In this document: positions 1-10,357 of the stretch, one piece after another
How the letters are laid out: each line of letters begins with the position of its first letter
Numbering within the stretch: the first letter of the stretch is position 1
Assembly: GCF_013403955.1 (NCBI RefSeq)
Contig: NZ_JABFDG010000010.1
Span: 1 to 51,491, forward strand
Direction: 5' to 3'
DNA length: 51,491 bases
From: Winogradskyella vidalii
GTDB lineage: Bacteria; Bacteroidota; Bacteroidia; Flavobacteriales; Flavobacteriaceae
Position numbers and translations under genes: made by a program
Notes under the pieces: generated by a model
Databases searched by the model: none
The model's input: only the letters and a program-made list of their open reading frames with translations
Told to the model about the DNA's origin: nothing

Positions 1-16
1 AGAGTAGGTCACCGCC
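1..16 (+). rRNA. rrf: 5S ribosomal RNA, 3' end only (partial)
   Basis: The first bases read AGAGTAGGTCACCGCC, which matches the 3' end of flavobacterial 5S rRNA (usually GGGAGAGTAGGTCGTCGCC). A T run and then a strong terminator follow at once, as expected at the end of an rRNA operon. Only the last 16 or so bases are inside the window, so this rests on a short match plus context. Confidence 0.75.
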
Positions 17-24
17 TTTTTTTA

Positions 25-56
25 AAAACCCTTACTAGATTACTAGTAAGGGTTTT
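25..56 (+). terminator. Intrinsic terminator of the rRNA operon
   Basis: A perfect 14-bp stem (arms 25-38 and 43-56, loop ATTA) contains CCCTTACTAG and its complement and ends in a run of six T. It sits 8 bases after the 5S end and is A/T-flanked on both sides, so it could work on either strand; the 5S transcript is the obvious client. Confidence 0.85.
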
Positions 57-111
57 TTGTGTTTATTAATTTGCTTATTTATCTAAAAGCGTAAAATGGT
101 ATTGTTATAAT

Positions 112-125
112 AGATAACGTTATCT
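112..125. other. 14-bp perfect palindrome in the 5S-DUF6095 intergenic region
   Basis: AGATAACGTTATCT is a perfect palindrome. It lies in the 275-bp stretch 58-332 that separates the rRNA terminator from the 3' end of the DUF6095 gene. The rest of this stretch holds no convincing gene. A short open frame around 189-286 would give a 30-residue peptide ending YKAVRFG, but it has no start codon or ribosome site and is at best a decayed fragment. The palindrome could be a protein-binding site or chance. Confidence 0.4.
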
Positions 126-332
126 GATTTTAAAAATTGATAATGTATCTTCTTGATTAAAGAAAGGCAATTTTGTAAGATGATGATGTTTTGATGTCAC
201 AGTTACTTTTGCAGATATTGGTGTTTATGCTGTGTATTTAGAACAGTATAGAGAATTTGAACTATATAAAGCGGTAAGATTTGGTTAAAAGTTATATATA
301 ATATGGTGTAAGGCAGTTCAAGTCTTTATAAG

Positions 333-572
333 CTATTTCTTCTTAAATATACTATCTAAAATGGTATTGATGCCTAAAAATAGAAATACAATAGCAGCAA
401 TACATAGTATAAATGCTATGATAAGTAAGGGGATATAAAGTGGTTTTTCACTATTGTCTAGAGCTAAATGTACTAATGTAGGTCCTAGGAACATTAACCC
501 TAAGCAAATGCCCATACGTTTTAACCCTTTTGTTAAGATGTCTTTATCGGTGCTGTTATTCTCCTCTTCCAT
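333..572 (-). CDS. Small two-helix membrane protein, DUF6095-like
   Basis: A 79-residue protein. The first 18 residues are acidic and polar (EEENNSTDKD), followed by two hydrophobic helices at about residues 20-38 and 47-69, then a basic tail ending KKK. This looks like the small uncharacterised family I recall as DUF6095, found in Flavobacteriia; the name is from memory and no function is known. Its ATG lies inside the 3' end of murQ, so the two reading frames overlap by 17 bases and are probably translationally coupled. That coupling suggests an envelope or cell-wall-linked role, but this is inference only. Confidence 0.75.
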   Translation of the reverse strand: MEEENNSTDKDILTKGLKRMGICLGLMFLGPTLVHLALDNSEKPLYIPLLIIAFILCIAAIVFLFLGINTILDSIFKKK

Positions 573-1371
573 GATTGATACTATTTCTTACATTTTTATG
601 TTTATGTAGTAATGCTGTAGCTTCTGATTCTGAAATGTTAAGTTCGTTCATAATCATCTTTATAGCTCTATTTACTAATTTATCATTGCTGAGTTGCATA
701 TCGACCATTTTATTACCTTTAACTTTACCTAATTGAATCATGGTTGTTGTGGTAATCATATTCAAAACCAATTTTTGTGCTGTACCGGCTTTCATTCTAG
801 AACTTCCGGTTAAAAATTCGGGTCCTACAATAACTTCAATTGGAAATTGCGCGGTTTGAGATAATGGACTGTTTTTATTACAGGTAATACAACCAGTAAT
901 AATATGTTGTTTGTTACATTTTTCTAAGGCGCTAATGACATAAGGCGTAGTTCCTGATGCGGCAATTCCAATGACTACATCTTTATCTGATATTTTATAA
1001 GCTTCTAAATCTTTCCAACCTTGTGTTGTAGAATCTTCAGCATTTTCTACTGCTTTTCTTATTGCCAAATCTCCACCAGCTATTATACCAATGACTAAAT
1101 TTTGAGGAACACCAAACGTAGGGGGACATTCTGATGCATCTAAAATTCCTAAGCGCCCACTTGTACCTGCTCCCATATAAAAGAGCCGACCTCCAGATTT
1201 CAATTTATGAACTACCTGTGCAACGAGAGGTTCAATTTGATACAGTGCTTTTTCTACAGCAAGAGGAACTGTTTGATCTTCTTTATTTATAGCATTTATA
1301 ACCTCGTTTATAGACATATTTTCGAGATTATTATAGTTAGAGTCTTGCTCTGTTGTTTTTATAAAAGTCAT
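556..1371 (-). CDS. murQ: N-acetylmuramic acid 6-phosphate etherase
   Basis: Cleaves the D-lactyl ether of N-acetylmuramate 6-phosphate to give N-acetylglucosamine 6-phosphate and D-lactate, a cytoplasmic step in cell-wall recycling. The SIS sugar-phosphate-binding fold is visible: GAGTSGRLGILDASECPP at residues about 68-85 includes the conserved ECPPTFG segment, followed by GIAASGTTPYV and GSSRMKAGTAQK. At 271 residues it is somewhat shorter than E. coli MurQ (about 298), the difference falling at the ends. It is the first gene of a pair with the downstream small membrane protein, whose start it overlaps. No muramic-acid kinase or transporter gene is nearby. Confidence 0.95.
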   Translation of the reverse strand: MTFIKTTEQDSNYNNLENMSINEVINAINKEDQTVPLAVEKALYQIEPLVAQVVHKLKSGGRLFYMGAGTSGRLGILDASECPPTFGVPQNLVIGIIAGGDLAIRKAVENAEDSTTQGWKDLEAYKISDKDVVIGIAASGTTPYVISALEKCNKQHIITGCITCNKNSPLSQTAQFPIEVIVGPEFLTGSSRMKAGTAQKLVLNMITTTTMIQLGKVKGNKMVDMQLSNDKLVNRAIKMIMNELNISESEATALLHKHKNVRNSINHGRGE

Positions 1372-1394
1372 GCCTTAAAGGTAAGAAATAATTT

Positions 1395-1575
1395 TTGCGG
1401 ATAAGCTGCATTAGCGGTAGTAACGGCATCCTTTTTGCGAAATGTTATTTAGTGCTTTTAATTAGAATCTAATCGGTTCTTATTACTATATATTGTTTTA
1501 TTGCTTAAGGACTTGTTTCGCAGAAAGATATAGTGGATGACGCGACCCACCTAAAGTGGGGAATGCCCAAAAACT
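1395..1575. repeat. Interspersed flavobacterial intergenic element with large hairpin
   Basis: This non-coding block fills the gap between murQ and the DUF4249 gene. Its ends are complementary: CATCCTTTTTGCGAAA (1427-1442) pairs with TTTCGCAGAAAG...GGATG (1516-1539). A smaller hairpin, CCCAC-CTAAA-GTGGG, lies at 1546-1560. The blocks GGCATCC, TTTGCGAAA, GATATAGTGGATG and CCCACxxxxxGTGGG match, from memory, a repeat family scattered between genes in many Flavobacteriia genomes. Only one copy is in this window, so repetition itself is not shown here. It ends 4 bases from the DUF4249 stop and could end that operon's transcript. Confidence 0.6.
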
Positions 1576-1579
1576 TATT

Positions 1580-2395
1580 TTATTCTACGGTATAAATTAA
1601 TTCATCGACCTCAGATAGTCTAAAGTAACCTAAGGGATAATTACCTGGATTAGTAACGTTAGTACAGTTTCCTCTAATCGTCGCAGGTTGAGTTTCAAAA
1701 GGACCGCCACCAGAATCGCTACTTTGTTGTAAAAGGATATACATAAAATCATAGAACTGACTAGAAATTCCGTAGTTTCTTATAGTGACGATATCTCCCG
1801 CTTCTAAATCTTCTTCGGTATAAAACCCGAAGATTTCATTACCATCAGTAAATGTATCGTTATAAACATTTAAGGTTGGTACGACAGGAATATCACTTAT
1901 AAACTCAAAAAAGTAATAATTATCAATCTCTGCGGGATCAGTGTAATACGCTTTGAGTTCGATGTCCTCACCAGAAAATCCGCCTTCATTATTTTGTTCA
2001 ACATAATCAATAGGTACCACAGCGGTTAAGGTTTCTGTAGCGGTATAGGTTTCGCCTTCATAATTAATTATTAGGGTATAAACTTCGCCTATGACAGGAA
2101 TAAAAGTGCTGTTATTATAAATCCCTGTATTGTCTGCTTCTATAAAATTAAAAGTATTTCCTGCAGTGTCTGAGACTTGTATTGTTGCGCCATTGGCAGG
2201 AGGAATAGTGTCTTCGAAAAAAGGCGCAGATAAAGTGAGCTTGATGCTTTGTTCGTTTCCGGTTGTATTTTTAAAGTAATTAATTGAAGCTTCAATGACC
2301 AGCTTTGGTTCAGCGGTATTTAGGTCGACATCAATAACGTCTTCACAATTGGTAAAGAGCATTAAAAAGAAGGCGATATATATGAAATTTTTCAT
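1580..2395 (-). CDS. DUF4249 domain lipoprotein, partner of TonB-dependent receptor
   Basis: A 271-residue exported protein. The N-terminus MKNFIYIAFFLMLFTNCED is a lipoprotein signal with the lipid-carrying Cys at residue 17. The rest is a beta-rich domain (LVIEASINYF, PPANGATIQVSDTAG, YTLIINYEGETYTA) typical of DUF4249, a Bacteroidota family that is nearly always encoded next to a TonB receptor. It starts 3 bases after the receptor's stop, so the two genes are one operon. By analogy with SusD-like partners it may sit on the outer-membrane surface and help capture the receptor's ligand. The ligand is not evident from sequence. Confidence 0.85.
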   Translation of the reverse strand: MKNFIYIAFFLMLFTNCEDVIDVDLNTAEPKLVIEASINYFKNTTGNEQSIKLTLSAPFFEDTIPPANGATIQVSDTAGNTFNFIEADNTGIYNNSTFIPVIGEVYTLIINYEGETYTATETLTAVVPIDYVEQNNEGGFSGEDIELKAYYTDPAEIDNYYFFEFISDIPVVPTLNVYNDTFTDGNEIFGFYTEEDLEAGDIVTIRNYGISSQFYDFMYILLQQSSDSGGGPFETQPATIRGNCTNVTNPGNYPLGYFRLSEVDELIYTVE

Positions 2396-2398
2396 GAT

Positions 2399-4774
2399 TT
2401 AGAATTTAAAATTATAAGAAAATGACGGTACGATTCCGAAAATAGCTAATCGTGTAGCTTCATTGGTACCTGTGTTTCTGTTTTCGCCAAAGGAAATACT
2501 AGCCGCATTTTTTCGGTTATAAATATTGTATATACCAAAGACCCATTCGCCTTTAAAGTTTTTGGTGCTTTGGGGATTTGGATTGTAATTTACAGCTACG
2601 TCTAGACGGTGATAGGCCGGAAGTCGGCTTGAGTTTCTTGCTTCATAGTTAGGAATAATGATGTCATTATATTGATATTGACCGTTAGGAAAGGTTGTAG
2701 GTTGGCCTGTTTGAAAAATTAAATTAGAGCTAAATGACCATTTTTTGTTTAATTCATAGCTTGCTGTTACAGAAATATCGTGGGTTTTATCATGTGGTGT
2801 GTTGTACCATTCCCCATTATTAATTCCGGTTTCAGTGGCAGTTCTTCCAGAAGTTTGTTGTTCTGATTTTGAGAGCGTATAGGCTAACCAACCTGTAAAC
2901 TTACCTTCGTTTTTTCTGAAAAGCACTTCTAAACCATAGGCTCTGGCTTCTCCATTGAGTATAATTTGTTCAATAGCGTCGTTGGCTATTAAATCTGCAC
3001 CATCGATATAATCGATTCGGTTTTTAATGGTTTTATAAAAACTTTCGACCTCTAAAGAATAGGCACTGTTGTTAAAAGTTTTAAAATAACCTAAAGCGAC
3101 TTGGTCTAGTAATTGAGGTTTGATATATTTTCCACTGGGAGCCCAAACATCTAAAGGGGTAGGGGAGCTTGTATTTGATAGTAAATGTAAATATTGGCTC
3201 ATGCGATTGTAACTGGCTTTCACCGATGACTCATCATTTAATTGATATGCCATGGCTATGCGCGGCTCTAGATTAGTAAATGACTCTATAACTTCACTTC
3301 TGCTAAACGTATCTGTACCAATAGGATCCGCTTTTTCATAAATGCCAATCGATTCGTTAAAGATGAGTGGATTATTGTTTTCATAAACATTTAATTCATC
3401 TTGTCCCATTCTATGAAACATACTTAGGCGTGCGCCATAACTGACCGAGAATTTATCGCTTAATTTATGTTCAGCATCAATATAGATTGCATTTTCAAAG
3501 GCGTATTTATCAATTAATTTAAATGGATTAATACCAGACTCATCATTGATGGGTTTTATATCTCCTGGATTGAATTTGTAATACATACTGTTTAAACCAT
3601 ATTCTAACTTAAAGGTATTACTGATATAATGTTTAAAATCGTATTTAAGGTTGGTGTTTTTTATACCAGAAACCCAATCGAACCCAACAAAGCCAAGTTG
3701 TAAGCCGTAATAATAATCAGAATAAATGAGTGATAAATTAGAGAATATCTTTTCCGAAAAAAGGTGATTCCATCTAAAGTTGAGCACTGAGTTTCCAAAT
3801 GAATTTTCGAAACTATCTGAAATTTTAAATACATCTCGACCAAAATAACCTGACAGGTAAATATTATTGTTCGCATTGATGTTGTAGCTCAGTTTGGTGT
3901 TTAGGTCGTAAAAATAAGCCGTGTTATCCAAGTCGAAAAGCGGTAAAAATAAATGCGCATAACTACTTCGACCACCAATTAGAAAAGAACCTTTATCTTT
4001 CTTTATTGGGCCTTCTGCCAGTAAGCGACTCGAAATTAGTCCTATACCACCATTCATATGAAAGGATTTACTATTGCCTTCTTTTTGATAAATATCTAAA
4101 ACAGAAGATACACGGCCTCCATATTTTGAAGGAATTCCGCCTTTATAGAGTTTAATATCTTTAATGGCATCGGGATTAAAGACCGAAAAGAAGCCAAAGA
4201 GGTGTGATGAATTAAAAATGGTGGCTTCATCTAAAAGTATAAGGTTTTGGTCTGCAGCACCACCTCTAACATTAAAACCGGAAGCCCCCTCCCCAGCATT
4301 GGTAACGCCAGGTAATAGTGTTATAGATTTTACCACATCAACTTCACCTAAAACCACAGGCATATTCTTTATCGTTTTTATAGATAAAGAGTTGACGCTC
4401 ATTTGTGGGGTTTTGATATTCGTTTTTTCTATGTTTTCTGTAACGACGACTTCGCTTAAACTTTCAGCACTTTCTTCAAGTTTATAGTTTTTTGTGAGCT
4501 TTGTATTTAGTTCAACGGATTCTGTTATGGTTTTATAACCGAGGTAGCTTACTTGTACTTCATATGTTCCGGCAGGTAAAGTAATTGAGTAGAAGCCGTA
4601 TTCGTTAGTTACTGTTCCGGTTTGTTGTTGGGGAATAATGATGTTAACACCAATAAGCGTTTCGTTACTTTGAATATCTACTACTGTACCGCTAATAGTA
4701 AAACTTTCTTGCGCTTGCAATAGTAGTGGCGCACATAAGAAAAAGAGTAATAATCCTTTAAAATTTAGTAGCAT
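2399..4774 (-). CDS. TonB-dependent outer-membrane receptor with carboxypeptidase-regulatory-like domain
   Basis: A 791-residue active-transport channel of the outer membrane. A signal peptide (residues 1-21, ending LLLQAQ) is followed by a CarboxypepD_reg-like domain (about 24-110; GTVVDIQSNETLIGVNI, YGFYSITLPAGTYEVQVSYLGY), a plug domain (about 125-235; GASGFNVRGGAADQNLILLD) and a 22-strand-type beta-barrel ending in an aromatic residue (FSYNFKF). The receptor lacks an N-terminal sigma-regulator signalling domain. It heads a two-gene operon with the DUF4249 lipoprotein. The substrate is unknown; no neighbouring siderophore, vitamin or glycan genes point to one. Confidence 0.93.
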   Translation of the reverse strand: MLLNFKGLLLFFLCAPLLLQAQESFTISGTVVDIQSNETLIGVNIIIPQQQTGTVTNEYGFYSITLPAGTYEVQVSYLGYKTITESVELNTKLTKNYKLEESAESLSEVVVTENIEKTNIKTPQMSVNSLSIKTIKNMPVVLGEVDVVKSITLLPGVTNAGEGASGFNVRGGAADQNLILLDEATIFNSSHLFGFFSVFNPDAIKDIKLYKGGIPSKYGGRVSSVLDIYQKEGNSKSFHMNGGIGLISSRLLAEGPIKKDKGSFLIGGRSSYAHLFLPLFDLDNTAYFYDLNTKLSYNINANNNIYLSGYFGRDVFKISDSFENSFGNSVLNFRWNHLFSEKIFSNLSLIYSDYYYGLQLGFVGFDWVSGIKNTNLKYDFKHYISNTFKLEYGLNSMYYKFNPGDIKPINDESGINPFKLIDKYAFENAIYIDAEHKLSDKFSVSYGARLSMFHRMGQDELNVYENNNPLIFNESIGIYEKADPIGTDTFSRSEVIESFTNLEPRIAMAYQLNDESSVKASYNRMSQYLHLLSNTSSPTPLDVWAPSGKYIKPQLLDQVALGYFKTFNNSAYSLEVESFYKTIKNRIDYIDGADLIANDAIEQIILNGEARAYGLEVLFRKNEGKFTGWLAYTLSKSEQQTSGRTATETGINNGEWYNTPHDKTHDISVTASYELNKKWSFSSNLIFQTGQPTTFPNGQYQYNDIIIPNYEARNSSRLPAYHRLDVAVNYNPNPQSTKNFKGEWVFGIYNIYNRKNAASISFGENRNTGTNEATRLAIFGIVPSFSYNFKF

Positions 4775-4878
4775 AAATTATGGGTGATGTGAGTTGGGTT
4801 AAAGATTGATGTATTTTTAATTAGACGCTTGAAATAATCACTTGTTACAGGGTACTAAAAATAAACTAAAAGAATAAA

Positions 4879-4902
4879 AAAAGCTTCCCGAAGGAAGCTT
4901 TT
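4879..4902 (-). terminator. Terminator downstream of isocitrate dehydrogenase
   Basis: A 10-bp perfect stem AAAAGCTTCC / GGAAGCTTTT with loop CGAA lies 24 bases past the icd stop. Read on the minus strand it is followed by a T-rich tract. Confidence 0.85.
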
Positions 4903-4925
4903 AACATTAAACTATTTATAATCAA

Positions 4926-7280
<2,355 letters not shown>

Positions 7281-7294
7281 TTAAATTAATGATT

Positions 7295-7867
7295 TTATTC
7301 TTTTATCTTAATATTGAAGTTATGTAATAAGCCCGAAATATTTTCTTTTGAAAATGACGCTTGTTTAATTTGATTGGCCATAGGATTAATTGAAAAGTTA
7401 AAAGCAGAAGTAAGATTAGCGTGCTCTAGGTTTGTGTTTGTAAAAATGGATTGTTCTAAGTTACAATCCTTAAAAATAGTATGTTTAGCTTCTGTTTCTG
7501 TAAAATCTACTTGCTTCATTATACAATCTAAAAACTTTGTATGATTGATTTTAAGCTGATAAAAACTACTTAAATTAAGCATACAATTAGAAAAATGAAA
7601 CGAAAGCAAAAAGGCGTTACAATTCTGAAATAAAACACCTAAAATTTTACAGTCTTTGAAACCCACCTCATTAAATGTTGTATGCATGACATTGACATTG
7701 CTGAAATTACAATTCATAAATTCACAATCTAAAAAGATGATGTTTGAAAGGTCCGAGTTTTCAAAATTACAATTGGTAAATGTACAGTCGTTATATTCTG
7801 CTTTTTGAAGCGGTTTAATTGTATAATCTTTATTTTCTATATTTTGTTGGTCGATAAGTAGATTCAT
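7295..7867 (-). CDS. Pentapeptide-repeat protein
   Basis: A 190-residue protein made almost entirely of pentapeptide repeats, e.g. YNDCTFTNCNFENSDLSNII and FKDCNLEQSIFTNTNLEHAN, with the usual central Phe/Leu every five residues. These fold into a right-handed quadrilateral beta-helix. The repeats are rich in Cys (DC, NC). No signal peptide or membrane segment is seen, so it is probably cytoplasmic. The start is the ATG at 7867 (MNLLIDQQNIENKDY); a TTG five codons upstream is less likely. Some family members mimic DNA and shield gyrase, as Qnr and MfpA do, and the length is in that range, but sequence alone does not show this; function is open. Confidence 0.88.
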   Translation of the reverse strand: MNLLIDQQNIENKDYTIKPLQKAEYNDCTFTNCNFENSDLSNIIFLDCEFMNCNFSNVNVMHTTFNEVGFKDCKILGVLFQNCNAFLLSFHFSNCMLNLSSFYQLKINHTKFLDCIMKQVDFTETEAKHTIFKDCNLEQSIFTNTNLEHANLTSAFNFSINPMANQIKQASFSKENISGLLHNFNIKIKE

Positions 7868-7997
7868 ATGACAAGAATACAAAAGAAATGGTATTATACT
7901 ATAATTGGATTTTTTATATTTTTAATTAGAGTGACTATGAAAGGACTATCATCATTTCTGTAAGACTGAAGATTAATTTATGCCTTTTAAAAGCAAA

Positions 7998-8036
7998 AAG
8001 CCATATCACTCAGAATAATCTGTGCTGACATGGCTT
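7998..8036 (-). terminator. Minus-strand terminator hairpin with no upstream protein gene
   Basis: The arms AAGCCATATCA (7998-8008) and TGACATGGCTT (8026-8036) form a stem with two G-U or mismatch positions; an inner CAGA/TCTG pair extends it. On minus it is followed by TTTTTGCTTTT. Because rplS already has its own terminator at 8613-8630, this one implies a separate minus-strand transcript from within 8040-8600. Confidence 0.65.
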
Positions 8037-8155
8037 TCTTAGAAACAGTACTAACATAAACCCGCTAGCTTTCACTAACACAACTGAATGAACAAAGTCA
8101 TTGTTGTTTTCGGTATTTGGGTTTCCGTTTCAAAAATCGAAACATTTTATACCTT
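7998..8155 (-). ncRNA. Candidate structured small RNA on the minus strand
   Basis: This is part of the gene-free stretch 7868-8657. Read on minus from about 8155, the RNA would fold as GGTAT...ATACC enclosing GTTTC...GAAAC (about 8150-8115), then CAAC/GTTG with ATGA/TCAT inside, then end in a strong 11-bp terminator hairpin at 8036-7998. Just upstream, TACATTTTG resembles the -7 box with one extra base. A 15-codon open frame beginning MFRFLKRKPKYRKQQ with an AAAGG-like site also starts here, so a leader peptide is the alternative. Candidate families to test are 6S-Flavo and Flavo-1. The boundaries are approximate. Confidence 0.4.
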
Positions 8156-8326
8156 TCAAAATGTATTGACATGGTATTACTTTGTTTCTTAGGTTACTTT
8201 TCTTGATGCTTTTCTGTATTATTCGTTATAACGAAATAATATATAAAGCATTGCTCGTCATTTTAGTGTACTCTTTCGATGTCACTACTTTTCTGAACTT
8301 TCCACTTTATTTAAATGCAGCCTACA

Positions 8327-8339
8327 GTGTATGATACAC
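8327..8339. other. 13-bp palindrome GTGTATGATACAC
   Basis: A perfect palindrome with a single central base in the gene-free stretch between the candidate small RNA and rplS. Other palindromes in the same stretch are TTCGTTATAACGAA (8222-8235) and the 24-bp one at 8582-8605. Between them the DNA is very AT-rich and has no open frame of note. Confidence 0.4.
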
Positions 8340-8581
8340 AACTAAAGTTTCATGACTATTTAACAAACACTTGATTAAACAAGTTGTTAGACAATCTCAA
8401 AAAACAACCTCAATACATAAAGAACGAATCTTTAATACATTTAACAAAAATTGAAAAGAATTCAATTCCGATAATTAACGGTACAAACAGTGTCTGTTGT
8501 TAAATGTTTTACTAAATTAATAAAATATTGTCGATATAACTAGTGTTTTAACATTTTAAATATCAACACTTTATTAACTTG

Positions 8582-8605
8582 GTTTATGAACAATTGTTTA
8601 TAAAC
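8582..8605. other. 24-bp near-perfect palindrome next to the rplS terminator
   Basis: GTTTATGAACAA / TTGTTTATAAAC differs from a perfect inverted repeat by one base. It lies immediately beyond the rplS terminator. Its length and symmetry would suit a dimeric regulator site or an extended transcript-end hairpin. Confidence 0.5.
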
Positions 8606-8612
8606 TAAAAAA

Positions 8613-8630
8613 GCCTTCTAAAGAGAAGGC
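8613..8630 (-). terminator. Terminator of rplS
   Basis: The stem GCCTTCT / AGAAGGC is flanked by A6 and T9 runs, so it is a strong bidirectional intrinsic terminator. It begins about 28 bases past the rplS stop. Confidence 0.9.
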
Positions 8631-8657
8631 TTTTTTTTTGTAATATATAAGTTTGAA

Positions 8658-9008
8658 TTATCTTCTAACTTCTTTAATTCTTGCTTTTTTACCAGTAAGA
8701 CCTCTGAAGTAGTAAATTCTAGCTCTACGTACTTTACCACGTTTGTTAACTTCTACTTTTTGTAAGGCAGGTAAGTTAACTGGGAAGATACGCTCTACAC
8801 CAACTGTTCCTGACATTTTACGGATAGTAAATGTTTCAGAAGCTCCGCTTCCTTTACGTTGTAACACAACACCTTTAAAGAACTGTGTACGTGTTTTGCT
8901 TCCCTCTTTTATTTCGTAGTATACAGTGATTGTATCACCAGCACTAAATTCTGGAAAGTCTTTACGAGTTACAAATTCGTCTTGTACAAATTTTACTAAA
9001 GAATTCAT
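8658..9008 (-). CDS. rplS: 50S ribosomal protein L19
   Basis: A structural protein of the large ribosomal subunit near the 30S-50S interface. At 116 residues it has normal length and typical motifs: FSAGDTITVYYEIKEGSKTR, FKGVVLQRKGSGASETFTIR, VERIFPVNLPALQKVEVNKR, and a basic C-terminus. In many Bacteroidota rplS directly follows trmD; here a small membrane protein gene lies between them, and rplS has its own consensus promoter at 9082-9111 and a leader of about 67 bases. That leader holds an imperfect GTTG...CAAC hairpin that could be a regulatory site, though this is not demonstrated. Confidence 0.97.
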   Translation of the reverse strand: MNSLVKFVQDEFVTRKDFPEFSAGDTITVYYEIKEGSKTRTQFFKGVVLQRKGSGASETFTIRKMSGTVGVERIFPVNLPALQKVEVNKRGKVRRARIYYFRGLTGKKARIKEVRR

Positions 9009-9081
9009 TTTCTTTTATTTATAATAGTTGATTCAAAGCAACATTCACGATTTTCGCCAGAGGTTGGTCTAAATTGGTTTG

Positions 9082-9111
9082 CAAAATTAGTGTTTTTTTG
9101 TATATATGCAA
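9082..9111 (-). promoter_or_regulatory. Consensus promoter of rplS (TTG-N19-TAATTTTG)
   Basis: On the minus strand TTG (9111-9109) is followed after exactly 19 bases by TAATTTTG (9089-9082), matching the Bacteroidota -33/-7 consensus TTG-N19-TAnnTTTG. The transcript start should be near 9076. Confidence 0.8.
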
Positions 9112-9153
9112 TGGTTTGATGAATTATTTTTAGTACTCTAATTCCGTATTCAG

Positions 9154-9483
9154 TTATTTAGAAATTGATTTGTTTTTGGAAAACTCAGTGATGGCTAATA
9201 GTATTAAGCCTACAGCAAATATAAAATAAGATAATGCCTGAATGATATTAGAAACTCCTTGAACCATTAATACATCTTCAAAACTGCCTCTGCTAGCAAT
9301 AACATTTATAAATAAGCTACTTGTATAGGTTAAAACAACTAAAAAATAACCGATTAAAATTAACCAAGTGGCAAAAGTTCTCTTTTTTATAAAAAGAATT
9401 ATTGTTGCTATAAAGACAATAAAAGTTGATAAACCACTAATAAATTGGCCTATGTAAAAAAGAAATTGAGTTGAATTATCCAT
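9154..9483 (-). CDS. Small membrane protein of unknown function
   Basis: A 109-residue protein with three or four hydrophobic helices: about residues 10-32, 38-62 and 74-99, the first long enough to be split. It has short polar loops and a basic tail (SKNKSISK). I do not recognise a family. It lies between trmD and rplS, two genes that are usually adjacent, and is separated from trmD by 95 bases. rplS has its own promoter beyond it, so this gene may be read with trmD or alone. Nothing else indicates a role. Confidence 0.75.
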   Translation of the reverse strand: MDNSTQFLFYIGQFISGLSTFIVFIATIILFIKKRTFATWLILIGYFLVVLTYTSSLFINVIASRGSFEDVLMVQGVSNIIQALSYFIFAVGLILLAITEFSKNKSISK

Positions 9484-9578
9484 AGTTATATTGCTTCAAT
9501 GTTTAGACTTTTATCGCGAATTAGCTTTTAAAGTTATTTATAATTGACTTGTAGAATTTAATTGCTATTCTTTTAAAT

Positions 9579-10256
9579 TTAGTCCTCTAAAAGGTCAGGT
9601 CGTCGCTCTTGTGTTCTTTTATACGCCTGTTCTTCACGCCATTTTTCAATTTTAGCAAAATTACCGCTGAATAATACTTCTGGGACTTTCATGCCATCAT
9701 ATTCTCTTGGTCGTGTGTAAATTGGTGGTGCTAATAGATTATCTTGAAATGAATCGGTTAGGGCAGAGGTTTCATTACCTAAAACACCAGGAATTAAACG
9801 TATCACAGCATCACATAATACGGCAGCACCTAATTCGCCTCCAGAAAGCACATAATCACCAATTGATATTTCGCGCGTAATAAATTTATCGCGTACACGT
9901 TGATCCACGCCTTTATAATGTCCGCAAAGAATAATAATATTCTCTTTTAAAGACGTTTGGTTGGCAATACTTTGGTTTAATTGCTCACCATCTGGTGTCA
10001 TGTAGATAATTTCGTCATAATTACGCTCTTGTTGTAGCTTAGAGATGCATTTATCTATAGGCTCTATAAGCATTACCATACCAGCACCTCCACCAAATTG
10101 GGTGTCGTCAACTGCTTTGTAATTTCCGGTGGTATAATCTCTTAAATTATGAAAGTGGACTTCAACTAAACCGGCTTCAATGGCACGTTTTAAAATTGAG
10201 GCTTCAAACGGACTTTTTAAAAGTTCAGGTAGTACGGTGATGATATCTATGCGCAT
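9579..10256 (-). CDS. trmD: tRNA (guanine-37-N1)-methyltransferase
   Basis: Transfers a methyl group from S-adenosylmethionine to N1 of G37 beside the anticodon of tRNAs reading CNN codons and Pro tRNAs, which prevents +1 frameshifting. At 225 residues it has the usual length. Trefoil-knot SPOUT motifs are visible: FGGGAGMVM (about residues 54-62), [13 protein letters not shown] (about 109-121) and [14 protein letters not shown] (about 131-144), with the C-terminal region [19 protein letters not shown]. It lies upstream of the small membrane protein and rplS in the conserved ribosome-related neighbourhood. Confidence 0.96.
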   Translation of the reverse strand: MRIDIITVLPELLKSPFEASILKRAIEAGLVEVHFHNLRDYTTGNYKAVDDTQFGGGAGMVMLIEPIDKCISKLQQERNYDEIIYMTPDGEQLNQSIANQTSLKENIIILCGHYKGVDQRVRDKFITREISIGDYVLSGGELGAAVLCDAVIRLIPGVLGNETSALTDSFQDNLLAPPIYTRPREYDGMKVPEVLFSGNFAKIEKWREEQAYKRTQERRPDLLED

Positions 10257-10357
10257 GATTGAAAATATATAAGGTTGCGAAGATATATAATTGAGGTGGT
10301 TTTTAGATAAGTAATTATAGAGATTGATTAATCTTTATAATTAATAGAAATGGGAGG

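Noticed and set aside
189..286. Short open frame ending YKAVRFG as a pseudogene fragment
   Set aside because: Only about 30 codons, with no start codon or recognisable family; too little to support a pseudogene call.
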